Assembly (NCBI RefSeq): GCF_026891095.1
Contig: NZ_JAPTNL010000005.1
Span: forward strand, 121,453-185,452
Direction: 5' to 3'
From: Roseovarius salincola
GTDB taxonomy: Bacteria; Pseudomonadota; Alphaproteobacteria; Rhodobacterales; Rhodobacteraceae
DNA length: 64,000 nucleotides
The notes beneath the pieces were generated by a model. That model made no database searches and had not been told where the DNA came from. It saw only the letters and a list, made by a program, of their open reading frames with translations. The position numbers were made by a program, and so were the translations under genes. This document shows positions 9,016-17,162 of the stretch, piece after piece. Position 1 is the stretch's first letter, and each line of letters opens with the position of its first letter.

Positions 9016-9975
9016 TCAGGAGGTCTTGCCGCCCGCATTGCGCCGCGCCGCCCGTGCCAGCGGATGATGATCTTGCACGAGATCGCGCAGGCGCTGTTCC
9101 AGAACATGTGTATAGATTTCCGTGGTCGCGAGGTCGGCATGGCCCAGAAGCGTCTGGATCGAGCGCAGATCGGCGCCATTGGCCAGAAGGTGGGTCGCAA
9201 AGGCATGGCGCAGCGTATGCGGGGTGACCTTGGCCGGTGAGACGCCCGCCGCGACCGCGATATCCTTGATCAGGATGTAGAAACGGTGTCGCGTCAGGTG
9301 CCCGGCCTTGCCCGAGGAGGGAAAGAGATGCGGTGATGCGGCCTTGCCACGCTTACGCGCGGCGTCCTCCTGCGCGTTGCGGCGCGCCAGCCAGCCCGCC
9401 AGCGCGATACGGGCATCGTGTGACAGGGGCACCATGCGTTCCTTGCCGCCCTTGCCGCTGATCAGCAACATGCGCGGGTCTCCGCGCGCCGCCGACACGG
9501 GCAGCGCGACCAGTTCGCTGACCCGCATGCCGGTGGCATAGAGCAACTCCATCAGGCAGGTATTGCGCAGGCGGGCTGCGTCATTGCGCCCATGGTTGCG
9601 GGCGGCGGCAAGCAGGCTGTCCACCTCGGCTTCGCTGAGGGTCCTGGGCAGTTTGTGATCGCGCCCCGGCCCCTTGATGCGGATCGCGGGGTTGTCCGTG
9701 CGCAGGCGCTCCTCGAAGGCGAAACGAAAGAGCTGCTTGATCGCCGAAAGCCGCCGTGCACGGGTCGCGCGTGCCAGCCCCTGCGCGTCGCAATGCACGA
9801 GATAGGCTTCGATGTCATGCTGGTCGGCGGTATCGGCCTGCAGGGCGTTGGCGCCAAGCCAGTCGTCGAAATCGCGCAGGTCACGGGCGTAGGCTTCGAG
9901 CGTGTTGCGTGCTGACCCGAGTTCGGCTGCCTGTGCTTCGAGAAAGGCGGAAATCCAGTGGCGCGCCGGGGTCAT
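9016..9975 (-). CDS. xerD: Site-specific tyrosine recombinase XerD
   Basis: 319 residues, the usual XerC/D length. A SAM-like N-terminal DNA-binding domain (residues 1-100) is followed by the catalytic domain. All catalytic residues are visible: Arg151 (ATGMRVSEL), Lys175 (SGKGGKER), His253 and Arg256 (HTLRHAFATH), His279 (LGHAD) and nucleophile Tyr288 (TEIYTHV). It resolves chromosome dimers at dif together with XerC. XerD rather than XerC is chosen from the overall sequence, with moderate certainty. Its ATG overlaps the stop of the upstream gene (ATGA), so the two are translationally coupled. There are no integrase or attachment-site signs nearby, which fits a housekeeping recombinase. Confidence 0.85.
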   Translation of the reverse strand: MTPARHWISAFLEAQAAELGSARNTLEAYARDLRDFDDWLGANALQADTADQHDIEAYLVHCDAQGLARATRARRLSAIKQLFRFAFEERLRTDNPAIRIKGPGRDHKLPRTLSEAEVDSLLAAARNHGRNDAARLRNTCLMELLYATGMRVSELVALPVSAARGDPRMLLISGKGGKERMVPLSHDARIALAGWLARRNAQEDAARKRGKAASPHLFPSSGKAGHLTRHRFYILIKDIAVAAGVSPAKVTPHTLRHAFATHLLANGADLRSIQTLLGHADLATTEIYTHVLEQRLRDLVQDHHPLARAARRNAGGKTS

Positions 9976-11507
9976 GTCCCGCGTTCCAGGATGAGCAGCT
10001 GCAAACCCGCGCGCCGGGCGGTGTCTTCCAGCCCGACCGCACGCAGGGTGGCGAGCGACTTTGAGATATCGTCAAAGCCGCGCGGTCCCGCCTCATCCAG
10101 TTGCAGGGCCGCCGTGAGGATCGCCTGTCCAAGCTTGCCGCTGTTGAGCATTCCCGCATGGGTGCGTGCCGGGCCTTTGCCATCAAAGGCGCGGGCGATA
10201 GCCTCCTTGAGCGGCGTGTCGGCAAGATCGGCAGGTGGTGCGCCCCGCGCCAAACCGGCCAGGAAGGCCTCGGCGGGGTCGTCGGGATTGGCGGCTTGCG
10301 CGGCTGTCTCGTAGTCCGGCGAGAGCAGCGCGATACGCAGCGCAAGGGCGCGCGCGGGCGCGGACAGGCCGCTGAGCGCAGCGAGATCCTTGCCGTAAAG
10401 CTCGGCAAAGCTGACGCTCAGCCTTTGCTCGCGCATCTTGCGCCAGACGTCAGGCAGGGCGTTGGCGATGGCGTCGCGACTGCCACGCGCAAGGGCCTGA
10501 TCGAAGGCCTGTATCGCTGCGACCCTGTCCCACACGCCGCCGGATGCCGCGGGGCTGCGTTCGGTATAGAGACCTGACAGGCGGTTGGGAGGTAATGCGC
10601 CGGTCCGCGTGAGGCGCTCGGCCGCCTCGATCCGGGCTCTCCATCCGCTTGAGGGGCGAAGGTCGGCCATCGCGAAGGCACGGGGCAGACCCTGTGTGGA
10701 CAGGGGCTCGCCGATGGATTCGTAAAGCCGGAACAGAAGCGGTGTCATGTCGCTTGGCGAGGTCCGCGAATGGGATTCTCCAACCATTTCGGGATCCAGG
10801 AACTGCGCCAGAAGGTCGGCCTCGGTGGCGCTCAGAAGGTCGAGCGCACGAGCCGTTTCATAGAGCAGCGCCGCGGTCTGCCAGTCGCCCGCACGCGCCG
10901 TGCAGAAAATGCGCGCGCCATAGCGTTGGCTCAGTGGCGGCGTATCGGCAAGCGCCTTGCAGGCAGCGTTCTCGGTGCCCGCCAGAAGCGACAGATCAAG
11001 CCAGCGGTCGAACAGCGCAGGGTTTGCCGGACCTGCGCGCTCGATCAGGGCAAGGGCTGGATCGACGGCGCCGAAAGACTCCAGCGCGGTCAGCCGCGCC
11101 TTGAGGAAATCCGCGCCTGCGCCTGCATCTGCCGGGGCCTCCGCCTCGGCAAGAAGCAGCGTGTAATAAAGCGCCTGTATCGCCGGCAGGGGCTCGGGCG
11201 AAAGACGCGCGAACTGGGCCATCACGGCGCGCTCCGTGCTGGCCTGCCAGAGTGACACCGGCAATCCGGTCACGTCCGAAGGCAGAAGGCCGACCGAGTC
11301 CCTGCGTGCCGATCCAAGCGGCATCACGGCGACTTGAGGTGTGTCGACACCCTCGCTCACGGACATGTCGTCCAACGGCATGACCCGGGGTGCGGCGACG
11401 GTGACCGAGACCGGGGCATCAAGCCACTCGATCGCCGAAAGGGGCTCCTGCGCGGCGGCGCCGGAGGCGATGAAAATCGAAGCGATGAGCGCGTCAGTCT
11501 GTCTCAA
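9972..11507 (-). CDS. Exported hypothetical protein (Rhodobacteraceae-type)
   Basis: About 511 residues. The N-terminus (LIASIFIASGAAAQEP) looks like a signal peptide with cleavage after AAA or AAQ. The rest is helix-rich, Ala/Leu-rich and TPR-like in texture, with no motif I can name. I prefer a TTG start at 11507, seven bases after AGGAAA, because it gives a compact signal peptide. An in-frame ATG at 11531 would add eight residues. Its 5' end overlaps the 49-residue membrane protein and its 3' end overlaps xerD, so the three form one tight transcription unit. Its role is unknown; it probably acts in the periplasm. Confidence 0.6.
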   Translation of the reverse strand: MRQTDALIASIFIASGAAAQEPLSAIEWLDAPVSVTVAAPRVMPLDDMSVSEGVDTPQVAVMPLGSARRDSVGLLPSDVTGLPVSLWQASTERAVMAQFARLSPEPLPAIQALYYTLLLAEAEAPADAGAGADFLKARLTALESFGAVDPALALIERAGPANPALFDRWLDLSLLAGTENAACKALADTPPLSQRYGARIFCTARAGDWQTAALLYETARALDLLSATEADLLAQFLDPEMVGESHSRTSPSDMTPLLFRLYESIGEPLSTQGLPRAFAMADLRPSSGWRARIEAAERLTRTGALPPNRLSGLYTERSPAASGGVWDRVAAIQAFDQALARGSRDAIANALPDVWRKMREQRLSVSFAELYGKDLAALSGLSAPARALALRIALLSPDYETAAQAANPDDPAEAFLAGLARGAPPADLADTPLKEAIARAFDGKGPARTHAGMLNSGKLGQAILTAALQLDEAGPRGFDDISKSLATLRAVGLEDTARRAGLQLLILERGT

Positions 11508-11643
11508 GTATGATTTCCTGGCGAATCTCATTCGTCGGGGGCGAGAAGTCCGCCCCGAAAAACGGCCCTATATAAGCATAGCCCACAAGCCCGATGAACG
11601 CCAGAATGGCGAGGTATAACAGCCATTTGATCAATCGAAACAT
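11494..11643 (-). CDS. Small single-pass membrane protein (49 residues)
   Basis: A 49-residue frame starting MFRLIKWLLYLAILAFIGLV and ending IRQEIILETD. It has one hydrophobic segment (residues 5-28) and a short polar tail containing FGADFSPP. The positive N-terminus suggests N-in, C-out topology. It overlaps the 5' end of the exported hypothetical protein on the same strand, and its stop lies inside that gene. I recall comparable short proteins in related genomes ahead of the same neighbours. Function unknown; a helper for the downstream exported protein is only a guess. Confidence 0.6.
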   Translation of the reverse strand: MFRLIKWLLYLAILAFIGLVGYAYIGPFFGADFSPPTNEIRQEIILETD

Positions 11644-11754
11644 GGTGGGCCTGCCTCATTCGCTCCGGATTTTTGCATGTTTATAACTGGCCTTTCTGGC
11701 AAGATCACGTCATTCAGTGCGAACGCGCGAAATTTGGGCAGGGGAGCGCCGAAG

Positions 11755-12315
11755 GTGATTGCGCAGGAACAGTGGAAGCTGAAGAAAACCGTGGTGCTTG
11801 TCGGAATGATGGGGGCCGGGAAGACGGCCGTCGGCAAGGCGTTGGCCGCAGGGCTCGGGGTGCCGTTCCTGGATTCGGATGCCGAGATCGAACGGGCGGC
11901 GAACATGAGCATCGCGGAGATATTCGCGCGTGACGGGGAAGCGTTTTTCCGGGACCGCGAGACCCAGGTGATCGACCGTCTGCTTGATGATGAATGCGGA
12001 GTCTTGTCGACCGGCGGGGGCGCGTTTCTGGCGCCGCGCAATCGTGAACTCATCTCTCGTAAGGGCGTTTCGGTCTGGCTGAAGGTCGATCTTCCAATCC
12101 TGTGGGGTCGCGTAAAACACAAGGATACCAGACCCTTACTGCGCACAAGTAATCCTTATTCGACGCTACAAGATCTGTTCGAGGCTCGCGTACCTGTCTA
12201 TGAGCAAGCGGATCTCTGTGTCGAGGCGCGGGCGGATTATTCGATCGAAACCATGGCGGGCAAGGTGCTGGAGGCGCTGGCGAGCCGCGCGGATGTTCTG
12301 GAGAAGGTGACATGA
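11755..12315 (+). CDS. aroK: Shikimate kinase
   Basis: Phosphorylates shikimate with ATP in the chorismate pathway, in the cytoplasm. About 187 residues from a GTG at 11755; an ATG at 11677 would add 26 residues that look non-family. The P-loop is GMMGAGKT (residues 17-24). The substrate-side DSD and the FFRDRE and STGGGAFL motifs follow, and the lid region carries RPLLR. GGGGAG and GAAG precede the GTG. It is coupled to aroB by an ATGA overlap, the common aroK-aroB arrangement. The gap to the divergent small membrane protein (11643) must hold both promoters. Confidence 0.88.
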   Translation: MIAQEQWKLKKTVVLVGMMGAGKTAVGKALAAGLGVPFLDSDAEIERAANMSIAEIFARDGEAFFRDRETQVIDRLLDDECGVLSTGGGAFLAPRNRELISRKGVSVWLKVDLPILWGRVKHKDTRPLLRTSNPYSTLQDLFEARVPVYEQADLCVEARADYSIETMAGKVLEALASRADVLEKVT

Positions 12316-13427
12316 TGGAAACGGTGCATGTGCCGCTGGATGAGCGGGCCTATGACATACATATCGGCCCCGGCCTGATCGAGCAGGCGGGCGGGCTGAT
12401 CGCCCCCTTGCTGCACCGCCCGCATGTGGCGATCATCGCCGACGAGCATGTTGCGACCTTGCATGGAGAAACGCTTGTAAACAGCTTGAAAAACAATGGT
12501 ATTTCGTCGTCTCTCATGACGCTTCCGCAAGGTGAGTCCACCAAATCCTGGCCTCAGTTCGAGCGCGCTGTGGAGTGGCTTCTGGACGAGCGGATCGAGC
12601 GACGGGACGTGGTGATCGCCCTTGGTGGCGGGGTGGTCGGGGACCTTGTGGGCTTTGCGGCGGCGGTGCTTCGGCGGGGGGTGCGGTTCGTTCAGGTGCC
12701 GACGAGCCTGCTGGCGCAGGTGGACAGCTCGGTTGGCGGCAAGACCGGGATCAACGCACCGCAAGGCAAGAACCTGATCGGCGCGTTTCATCAGCCGAGC
12801 CTTGTTCTGGCCGACACGGCGGTTCTGGACAGTCTGACCGAGCGCGATTTCCTGGCCGGTTACGGTGAAGTTGTCAAATATGGACTTCTTGGAGATTCTA
12901 ATTTCTTTCAATGGCTTGAACGCCACGGGCCATGTCTTGCCGCAGGTGATCGCGCCGCGCGCGTGGCGGCTGTGAAACGGTCGGTCGAGATGAAAGCGGA
13001 TATCGTCGTGCGGGACGAAAAAGAGATGGGGGATCGGGCGCTTTTGAATTTGGGTCATACATTCTGCCATGCTTTGGAGGCGGCGACGGGGTATTCGGGG
13101 CGGCTGTTGCATGGCGAGGGTGTGGCCATCGGATGCGCGCTGGCATTCGAGCTTTCGGCGCGGCTGGGCCTGTGCAGCCAGGAGGAGCCAGGCCGCGTGC
13201 GCGCGCATCTTAAGAACATGAAGATGAAGGCTGATCTGTCCGATATTGAGGGAGAATTGCCCGACGCCGACACGCTTCTGAACCTGATGGGACAGGACAA
13301 GAAAGTCGTCGCAGGCAAGCTGCATTTCATCCTGGCACGCGGCATCGGGGCGGCGTTCGTGACCTCGGATGTGGACCGGGGCGCGGTGCGCGACCTGCTG
13401 GATGACGCGCTGGCGGCGCGGGGCTGA
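12312..13427 (+). CDS. aroB: 3-dehydroquinate synthase
   Basis: 371 residues, standard length. Converts DAHP to 3-dehydroquinate using NAD and a divalent metal, the second step of the shikimate pathway. The NAD-binding region GGGVVGDLVGFAAAVLRRGV and the family motif PTSLLAQVDSSVGGKTGIN are intact. The metal ligands are represented by E in GYGEVVKYG and the His residues in LGHTFCHALE and HGEGVAIG. The start overlaps aroK by ATGA; a second ATG one codon later is equally possible. The gene ends just before the TTTTGTAC box cluster that separates it from convergent arsH. Confidence 0.93.
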   Translation: MMETVHVPLDERAYDIHIGPGLIEQAGGLIAPLLHRPHVAIIADEHVATLHGETLVNSLKNNGISSSLMTLPQGESTKSWPQFERAVEWLLDERIERRDVVIALGGGVVGDLVGFAAAVLRRGVRFVQVPTSLLAQVDSSVGGKTGINAPQGKNLIGAFHQPSLVLADTAVLDSLTERDFLAGYGEVVKYGLLGDSNFFQWLERHGPCLAAGDRAARVAAVKRSVEMKADIVVRDEKEMGDRALLNLGHTFCHALEAATGYSGRLLHGEGVAIGCALAFELSARLGLCSQEEPGRVRAHLKNMKMKADLSDIEGELPDADTLLNLMGQDKKVVAGKLHFILARGIGAAFVTSDVDRGAVRDLLDDALAARG

Positions 13428-13431
13428 GACA

Positions 13432-13504
13432 GCGTACAAAACGTCCGTTTTGTACGCCGCTTTTGTACAGGATTCGCCGTCGCGCCCCGGAGTTTTGTAC
13501 AAAC
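13432..13504. repeat. TTTTGTAC box cluster with 12-bp inverted repeat
   Basis: Between convergent aroB and arsH. GCGTACAAAACG (13432-13443) is mirrored exactly by CGTTTTGTACGC (13446-13457) with two bases between. The core octamer TTTTGTAC occurs at 13448, 13461 and 13493, and inverted at 13434. The last copy extends into a TTTGTACAAA palindrome (13494-13503). The first pair could form a terminator-like hairpin, but it is AT-rich and the extra copies do not fit a simple terminator. A multi-site protein-binding region is an alternative. No factor is assigned. Confidence 0.6.
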
Positions 13505-13518
13505 CGCCCGAAAGCGGC

Positions 13519-14265
13519 CTAAGTGCCCTTGGTTTCGGCGCCGCCCATTGCCGCCGGCGCGTTCACCCGGCGCGAAAGTTCTTCGACGGATTCGATCCGT
13601 TCGGAATACCTGTCGGTCAGATAATCCGTTTGCGCGCGCGTCAGTAACGTGAATTTAACCAGTTCCTCCATAACATCGACGACACGGTTATAGAGCGGCC
13701 CCGGTTTCATCCGGCCCGCATCGTCGAACACATCCCAGGCCCTGGGAACGGAGGATTGATTTGGAATGGTGAGCATCCGCATCCAGCGACCCAGAATCCG
13801 CATCTGGTTGACCGCGTTGAAGCTTTGCGATCCGCCCGACACCTGGGCCACGGCGAGGGTCTTGCCCTGGGTCGGGCGAATGCCGCCGATCGGCGCCAGA
13901 GGAATCCAGTCGATCTGGGATTTCATGATGCCGGTCATCGCACCGTGGCGCTCGGGGCTGACCCAGACCATGCCTTCGCACCACATCACGAGGTCGCGCA
14001 GCTCGGCCACTTTGGGGTGGGTATCGGGCGCGTCATCGGGCAGGGGCAGGCCGGAGGGGTCGAAATGGCGGGTCTCGCAGCCAAGTCCGCGCAGGATGCG
14101 CGCGGCTTCCTGTGCAAGGAGGCAAGAATAGGAGCGATCCCGCAGGCTGCCATGCAGCAGCAGGACGCGCGGCGGATGGCCGGGCCGGTCCTGCGGAAAC
14201 AGGCGCGCGGCGTCGATCTGGTGAAACTGGCTCTTGTCGATATTCGGTGTGCTGTTGTCAGGCAA
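13519..14265 (-). CDS. arsH: Organoarsenical NADPH:FMN oxidoreductase ArsH
   Basis: 248 residues of the flavodoxin-like NADPH-dependent FMN reductase family, close to ArsH. Visible signatures are [20 protein letters not shown] (FMN phosphate loop), [38 protein letters not shown] and a [15 protein letters not shown] block. ArsH oxidises trivalent organoarsenicals and confers resistance. The start is a TTG at 14265 with AAGGA seven bases upstream; no early ATG exists in frame. It starts inside the final codons of a decayed arsC copy, so the ancestral arsC-arsH overlap survives. Last gene of the ars operon. Confidence 0.88.
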   Translation of the reverse strand: MPDNSTPNIDKSQFHQIDAARLFPQDRPGHPPRVLLLHGSLRDRSYSCLLAQEAARILRGLGCETRHFDPSGLPLPDDAPDTHPKVAELRDLVMWCEGMVWVSPERHGAMTGIMKSQIDWIPLAPIGGIRPTQGKTLAVAQVSGGSQSFNAVNQMRILGRWMRMLTIPNQSSVPRAWDVFDDAGRMKPGPLYNRVVDVMEELVKFTLLTRAQTDYLTDRYSERIESVEELSRRVNAPAAMGGAETKGT

Positions 14266-14449
14266 TGCGTTGTCCTTGTCGGTCGGTGGTCAAGCTGCCG
14301 GGGACCTTGAGAGGCGATCCGGGCGGGAGCGAATCGGAAGGGCCGGGCAGGGGTTCGGAAAGGTCGGGCTGATGTTCGCAAAGGTCGGGCAGGATTTGAG
14401 AAAGGTATGGCAGGATTTGGGAAAGGTCGAACAGGGTTTCGCAGGGTTG
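14258..14449 (-). pseudogene. Decayed arsC 3' end, remnant 1, with 21-bp tandem expansion
   Basis: The minus frame ends in [20 protein letters not shown] then RIA and stop. It aligns without gaps to the real arsC ending LPPGPLYKEDGELIIDAQGQ then RVA and stop. Upstream, CETLFDL matches the SETVLDL of arsC. Between the two lie heptads such as DLSQILP, YLSQILP, DLCEHQP and DLSEPLP, which correspond to repeated DLLDTLP. The catalytic half is missing. The nucleotide string TTGCCTGAC at the stop is shared with the real arsC. The frame remains open, but no start or catalytic residues remain. Confidence 0.7.
14338..14442. repeat. Five degenerate 21-bp tandem repeats
   Basis: Units begin at 14338, 14359, 14380, 14401 and 14422 and share AAAGGTCGGGCAGGATTTG-like sequence. 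The third and second units are the closest pair. Twenty-one bases equal seven codons, so the decayed arsC frame stays open through the array. The array lies inside arsC remnant 1 and appears to be an expansion of the segment encoding DLLDTLP in the intact arsC. Confidence 0.8.
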
Positions 14450-14559
14450 GCCGCCATGCGGGCCATTGAAAGAGCGGATGGCGTGCGATCGACCGGACCC
14501 GGTTGCGCCTGCATCGCGTGGGGTCGTGCACCCATGCCGGCCGATGAGGTCGGCATGCC

Positions 14560-14725
14560 GGGCCATTTGCTGTCCATCTGTGTCAATACTCAAGCGGGTG
14601 TCCTTCGTGAAGGTGGTCCGGCGGAGTGTGAAACAGGCGAGAGTGGCGCGAACCCGTTCGGAGCGCGGGGCGGCCGGATAAACGCAATTGATCGCGCGCG
14701 GGGGGAACGTGGGGAACCGGGGGCA
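14560..14725 (-). pseudogene. Decayed arsC 3' end, remnant 2
   Basis: The same minus frame upstream of remnant 1 reads TLRRTTFTKDTRLSIDTDGQ then QMA. This aligns to the C-terminus of the real arsC (TLPPGPLYKEDGELIIDAQG then QRVA) with a single one-residue gap. Further upstream AINCVYP resembles PIVCSPK of arsC. The terminal stop codon has been lost (CGG where arsC has TGA), so the frame runs on into remnant 1. No catalytic Cys is present. Homology is judged by eye from the protein and matching nucleotide positions. Confidence 0.6.
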
Positions 14726-14752
14726 TTGCAAACGGCCAAGCGCGCCGGGGCG

Positions 14753-15220
14753 TCAGGCAACCCGCTGCCCTTGAGCGTCGATGATCAGTTCGCCATCCTC
14801 CTTGTAGAGCGGTCCGGGCGGGAGCGTGTCGAGAAGGTCGAGCACGGTTTCGGACGGGCGGCACAGGCGCACCCCCTTGGGCGAACACACGATGGGGCGG
14901 TTGACCAGCACGGGATGATCCAGCATCGCGTCAAGCAGCGTGTCGTCGCTGACCGAGGGGTCCAGAAGGCCAAGCGACTCGGCGGGCGATCTGGTGCTGC
15001 GCAGGGCCGCGCGCGGGGTGAGACCGGCGGCGGCGAACAGCGCAAGAAGCTGCGGGCGCGTCCAGCCGGTATCGAGATAGGGGATCACCGTGGGCTCGGT
15101 TCCGCTGGCGCGGATCAGGGCCAGAACGTTGCGCGATGTGCCGCAGTCGGGATTATGATGGATGACGACGTACTTGTGTTCCGCGCGCGGTGTGAGGGAA
15201 TTCGGAATGTGATCGGGCAT
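14753..15220 (-). CDS. arsC: Arsenate reductase, glutaredoxin-coupled (ArsC) family
   Basis: 155 residues from the ATG at 15220, with AGGA seven bases upstream. The catalytic Cys lies in HHNPDCGTSRNVLAL (Cys26), with PYLDTGWTRPQL, RPIVCSPKGVRLCRPSE and the C-terminal GQRVA. This thioredoxin-fold ArsC type reduces arsenate to arsenite with glutathione/glutaredoxin. It starts eight bases after the acr3 stop, so it belongs to the same transcript. It is the second arsenate reductase of unrelated fold in the operon. Its own 3' end is echoed twice downstream as decayed copies. Confidence 0.9.
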   Translation of the reverse strand: MPDHIPNSLTPRAEHKYVVIHHNPDCGTSRNVLALIRASGTEPTVIPYLDTGWTRPQLLALFAAAGLTPRAALRSTRSPAESLGLLDPSVSDDTLLDAMLDHPVLVNRPIVCSPKGVRLCRPSETVLDLLDTLPPGPLYKEDGELIIDAQGQRVA

Positions 15221-15228
15221 GAACCGTC

Positions 15229-16287
15229 CTATGCTTCGGGAAACCAGTGGCGGGTGCGGTTGGCGAAGGCCACCAGCGAGAGCATGACCGGCACTTCGAC
15301 CAGCACGCCCACAACCGTTGCCAGCGCGGCGCCCGAACCGAGGCCAAAGAGGCTGATGGCGACGGCCACGGCCAGTTCGAAGAAATTCGATGTGCCGATC
15401 AGGGCGCAAGGCGCCGCGACGTTGAACGGCACTTTCCAGGCCCGCGCCATGCCGTAGGCGACGAAGAAGATACCGTAGCTTTGCAGCAGGAGCGGCACGG
15501 CGATCAGGCCAATGACCAGCGGGGTTTCGATGATGACCTGCCCCTGAAAGCCGAACAGCAGGACCACGGTGACCAGAAGGCCGATGACGGTGAATGGCTT
15601 GATCCGGTCTCGGAAGCCTTCGACGTGGGCTTCGCCGCCCATCGCCATGAGGCGCATGCGCGTCAGAAGCCCCGCGATCAGCGGGATCACGATATAGAGG
15701 ACCACCGACAGGATCAGCGTATCCCACGGCACCACGATATCGGTGACACCCAGAAGGAAGGCGACGATCGGGGCGAAGGCGAAGACCATGATCACGTCGT
15801 TCACGCTGACCTGAACAAGCGTATAGGTGGCATCGCCGCGCGTGAGGTTGGACCACACGAAAACCATCGCAGTGCAGGGGGCCGCACCGAGCAGGATCAC
15901 CCCGGCCAGATAGGCCTGCGCATCATCGGGCGGAATGAGACCGGCGAAGACGACCTCGAAGAACAGCACCCCGAGGGCGGCCATGGTGAAGGGCTTGATC
16001 AGCCAGTTCACGAGCAATGTGATGACCAGGCCCTTGGGGCGTTCGCCGATATGACTGAGGGCGGTGAAATCCACGCCCACCATCATCGGATAGACCATCG
16101 CCCAGATCAGAACGGCGACGGGCAGGTTGACCGAGGCGACCTGAAGATCCGCGAGGGCCTGAAAGAGCCCCGGCACGAGGTTTCCGAGCACGACACCCGC
16201 CGCGATGGCGAGCGCGACCCAGAGCGAGAGCCAGCGTTCGAAGGTTCCGATGCCGCCGGGGGCGTCGGTGGTGGCGTGGTCGGTCAT
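15229..16287 (-). CDS. acr3: ACR3 family arsenite efflux permease
   Basis: 352 residues with about ten hydrophobic segments, typical of bacterial ACR3 (arsB in some naming). The conserved Cys lies in [20 protein letters not shown], followed by [30 protein letters not shown] is the second signature, related to the bile-acid/Na+ symporter fold. It exports As(III) across the inner membrane using the proton gradient. It lies downstream of the phosphatase-type arsC (19-base gap) and upstream of the glutaredoxin-type arsC, so reduction and export are co-expressed. Confidence 0.94.
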   Translation of the reverse strand: MTDHATTDAPGGIGTFERWLSLWVALAIAAGVVLGNLVPGLFQALADLQVASVNLPVAVLIWAMVYPMMVGVDFTALSHIGERPKGLVITLLVNWLIKPFTMAALGVLFFEVVFAGLIPPDDAQAYLAGVILLGAAPCTAMVFVWSNLTRGDATYTLVQVSVNDVIMVFAFAPIVAFLLGVTDIVVPWDTLILSVVLYIVIPLIAGLLTRMRLMAMGGEAHVEGFRDRIKPFTVIGLLVTVVLLFGFQGQVIIETPLVIGLIAVPLLLQSYGIFFVAYGMARAWKVPFNVAAPCALIGTSNFFELAVAVAISLFGLGSGAALATVVGVLVEVPVMLSLVAFANRTRHWFPEA

Positions 16288-16305
16288 ATCGTGGCTCCAA
16301 CGGTG

Positions 16306-16806
16306 TCAGGTGTTTTCGGAATCAATGGTCTGGCCGATCTCGTTCAGATTGGTTTGCAGCGCGAGGCTGTCGAGCGTCTCGAGCGGCAGGTTGACGAAGA
16401 TCGAGATCCGGCGCAGCAGCATCCGGTATGTCAGGGCGAAGGCGGCGGCGATCTCGGCCTCGCTGCCGGTGACGGCGGCGGGATCGGCCAGGCCCCAATG
16501 GGCATTCATCGGCTGGCCGGGCCAGAGCGGGCAGGTTTCGCCCGCGGCATTGTCGCAGACGGTGAAGATGAAATCCATCTGCGGCGCGCCGGGGGCGGCG
16601 AATTCATCCCAGCTTTTCGATCTGAGCCCGGACACGTCGTGATCGAGGTTCTTCAGCAGGGTGATGGCATGCGGGTTGGGTTCGCCCTGGGGCTGGGAGC
16701 CTGCGGAGAAGGCGCGAAAGCGGCCTGCGCCTTCGGTGTTCAGGATCGACTCGGCGATGATCGAGCGGGCGGAATTTCCTGTGCAGAGGAAGAGGACGTT
16801 TTTCAT
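16306..16806 (-). CDS. arsC: Arsenate reductase, low-molecular-weight phosphatase family
   Basis: 166 residues. The N-terminal phosphate-binding loop CTGNSARS (Cys8 to Ser15) is the LMW-PTP/ArsC P-loop. MDFIFTVCDNAAGETCPLWP supplies the later Cys residues used in the thioredoxin-coupled relay. The C-terminal part (about residues 110-166) follows the long form of the family. It reduces arsenate to arsenite. It is the first enzyme gene after arsR, with a 23-base gap. Confidence 0.9.
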   Translation of the reverse strand: MKNVLFLCTGNSARSIIAESILNTEGAGRFRAFSAGSQPQGEPNPHAITLLKNLDHDVSGLRSKSWDEFAAPGAPQMDFIFTVCDNAAGETCPLWPGQPMNAHWGLADPAAVTGSEAEIAAAFALTYRMLLRRISIFVNLPLETLDSLALQTNLNEIGQTIDSENT

Positions 16807-16829
16807 CTGGGCAGCCTTTCAGCGGTGTA

Positions 16830-17162
16830 TCAGCAGGGACAGGTGATCGTGTCGAGCAGGGGTTGGCAGGCGGCGGGATTGCCGCCGCAGCAATCCTCCA
16901 TCAGGAATTCGAGAAGGCCGCGCAGCCCTTCGAGATCGGCGAAATAGCGGATCGAGCGGCCCTGGCGGGCGTTGCGGATCAGCCCGGCCTGCATGAGCAC
17001 CGCAAGATTGGCGGACATGGTGTTTTGCCGCGCGTCAAGTGCCGTGGCGATCTCGCCCGCGGCCATGCCATCGGCGCCTGCGCGGATCAGCAGGCGCAGC
17101 ACGTCGAGGCGCGTGGCCTGCGAGAGGGCGCCAAAGGCGGTGAGGGCGTGTGTCTTATCCAT
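16830..17162 (-). CDS. arsR: ArsR/SmtB family arsenic-responsive repressor
   Basis: 110 residues with a winged helix-turn-helix (about residues 10-80, LSQATRLDVLRLLIRAG and RQNTMSANLAVLMQAGLI). A Cys-rich tail holds Cys91, Cys92, Cys99, Cys108 and Cys110. In this family As(III) is bound by Cys clusters whose place varies. Here there is no CxC in the recognition helix, so binding by the C-terminal Cys92-Cys99 or Cys108-Cys110 cluster is the likely mode. It heads the ars operon and should repress it; the operator overlaps its own start codon. Confidence 0.9.
   Translation of the reverse strand: MDKTHALTAFGALSQATRLDVLRLLIRAGADGMAAGEIATALDARQNTMSANLAVLMQAGLIRNARQGRSIRYFADLEGLRGLLEFLMEDCCGGNPAACQPLLDTITCPC

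Noticed and set aside
9016..9975. XerD as the integrase of a genomic island
   Set aside because: No tRNA, attachment repeat, phage gene or composition change lies beside it, and the length and motifs are those of the housekeeping recombinase.
14258..14731. A real 157-residue gene between arsH and arsC
   Set aside because: The frame is open but consists of two degenerate arsC tails and a tandem repeat, with no catalytic part and no ribosome binding site.
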